From Glandiceps talaboti (taxonomy: Eukaryota; Hemichordata; Enteropneusta; Spengelidae): DNA of 64,000 bases. Made by a program: the position numbers and the translations under genes. Location: the NCBI RefSeq assembly GCF_964340395.1, contig NC_135559.1, positions 1,453,501 to 1,517,500 of the forward strand. Reading direction: 5' to 3'. This document shows positions 54,876-64,000 of this stretch, in pieces (the first letter of the stretch is position 1; each line of letters starts with the position of its first letter). The notes beneath the pieces are model-generated. The model worked only from the letters and a program-made list of their open reading frames with translations, searched no databases and was not told the DNA's origin.

Positions 54876-54947
54876 TAGCAGCGCCTGGTTTCGATCCAGG
54901 GACCTCTGGGTTATGGGCCCAGCACGCTTCCACTGCGCCACGCTGCT
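54876..54947 (-). tRNA. tRNAi-Met(CAU): Initiator tRNA-Met (CAU)
   Basis: Read on the minus strand, AGCAGCG pairs with CGCTGCT to form a 7-bp acceptor stem, followed by discriminator A. The D arm is GTGGCGCAGTGGAAGCGTGC. The anticodon arm GCTGGGCCCATAACCCAG has anticodon CAU and three consecutive G-C pairs next to the loop. The T arm is CCTGG ATCGAAA CCAGG. The A1-U72 pair, the GGG/CCC anticodon stem and A54/A60 in the T loop are the hallmarks of eukaryotic initiator tRNA, which delivers methionine to the P site with eIF2. There is no intron. Box A and the initiator-type box B (GGATCGAAACC) are intact, and a T8 terminator follows, so it should be active. Confidence 0.97.
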
Positions 54948-55554
54948 CTTAGGAAAATTATTTAATAATTATGTCTACATCTTAATGGACTCATTCAGGG
55001 GCAGTATTTCATCATTCCCCGTTTATGTTTGAAAAAGGAAGGTTACTGTTTTATTTCCTAATAGCAAAATTCATGCGGTGAGTCGCATTCATGTTTTAGT
55101 CATTTTTTGCTCATACTGACTTCAGCATTATGTATAAACAGGGAGGTTTTACTTATATCTCAAATAAACCTTTCACGTTGAACGGGTGCACTTTTATCAC
55201 AAAGCTCCCCCCTCCCCCTCTTTATCTGTATTGTTAAAATGGTGTACACATATATGTAATTGTCGAAGGCTTATACTGCTATTCTGTCTATGACGTGAAC
55301 GTAAAAGTACATAGTCATACTATTGAATTAGGCAAGTAGCAAAGGTGTAGAGCGTATACAGAGTGGTCACCATTAACTAAGACGGGGGGGGGGGGCAATT
55401 GTCCTGGTACCATATATGCAAACATATAGTACAACCACACTAACCACGTGTTTCATGAATGAAGTGGAATTTTAGTAAAAACATGCCTTTTGATTTAGAA
55501 ATTAACTCTCCAAGCAAACAAAGGGCAAAACAAAACCATTATTTCGACGTTTAA
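54948..55554. other. Intergenic DNA between the tRNA and lectin genes
   Basis: No gene seen. AT-rich, with a G run at about 55383-55394. The lectin gene points towards this region. Confidence 0.6.
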
Positions 55555-55560
55555 TTTATT
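55555..55560 (-). promoter_or_regulatory. Poly(A) signal of the SUEL lectin gene
   Basis: AATAAA on the minus strand, 115 bp after the lectin stop codon. It is the first canonical hexamer downstream and so the likely 3' end signal. Confidence 0.6.
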
Positions 55561-55675
55561 ATTTTTTGTAGTATTTATAATTTCGCATGCAACAAATTAC
55601 ATATCAACAATATGAACAGCTTTTCTCATGACAAGTTTCTAGTAACTGTCACGATGTTAGTATTATCCATACTAT

Positions 55676-64000
<8,325 letters not shown>

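Overview
This is a eukaryotic window: AT-rich, intron-rich animal DNA with GT-AG introns, long microsatellites and many minisatellites. The likely source is a marine invertebrate, perhaps a deuterostome such as a hemichordate, echinoderm or lancelet. That is inferred from a multi-domain SUEL (rhamnose-binding) lectin, a collybistin/ASEF-type Rho GEF and SINE-like repeats with a GGTACTCCGGTTTCCTCC-type core. The species cannot be fixed from sequence alone.

Layout. (1) 1-20555: no recognisable exon, only minisatellites, microsatellites, a MITE and fold-back repeats. It may be intergenic or 5' introns of the next gene. (2) 20556-50511, plus strand: 16 coding exons of a SH3-DH-PH Rho guanine nucleotide exchange factor of the ARHGEF4 (ASEF) / SPATA13 (ASEF2) / ARHGEF9 (collybistin) family. 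All exon phases join into one frame of 1,393 codons (1,379 from the first in-frame ATG at 20598). A 593-codon disordered exon is followed by linker exons with four RPxSD motifs, then SH3, DH and PH domains and a conserved-looking tail. Its introns are full of tandem arrays. (3) 50512 to about 54.4 kb: 3' UTR and/or downstream DNA with a 37-bp array that carries 12 perfect CRE octamers. (4) 54876-54947, minus strand: an initiator tRNA-Met(CAU) gene with a T-run terminator. (5) 55555-64000, minus strand: the 3' part of a secreted lectin gene with at least six SUEL domains, each on one phase 1-1 exon and joined by phase 1-1 micro-exons of 18-30 nt. The gene continues beyond the right edge. Two of its domain units are 1,068-bp tandem copies that look identical, introns included.

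The most unusual feature is at 40702-41163. The 3' splice site of GEF exon 6 lies in a 33-bp tandem array, giving 14 near-identical acceptors (AG ends at 40734 to 41163, every 33 nt), all in the same open frame. Each upstream acceptor used would add exactly 11 residues per unit. The two protein genes are unrelated neighbours; nothing in the sequence suggests that they work together.
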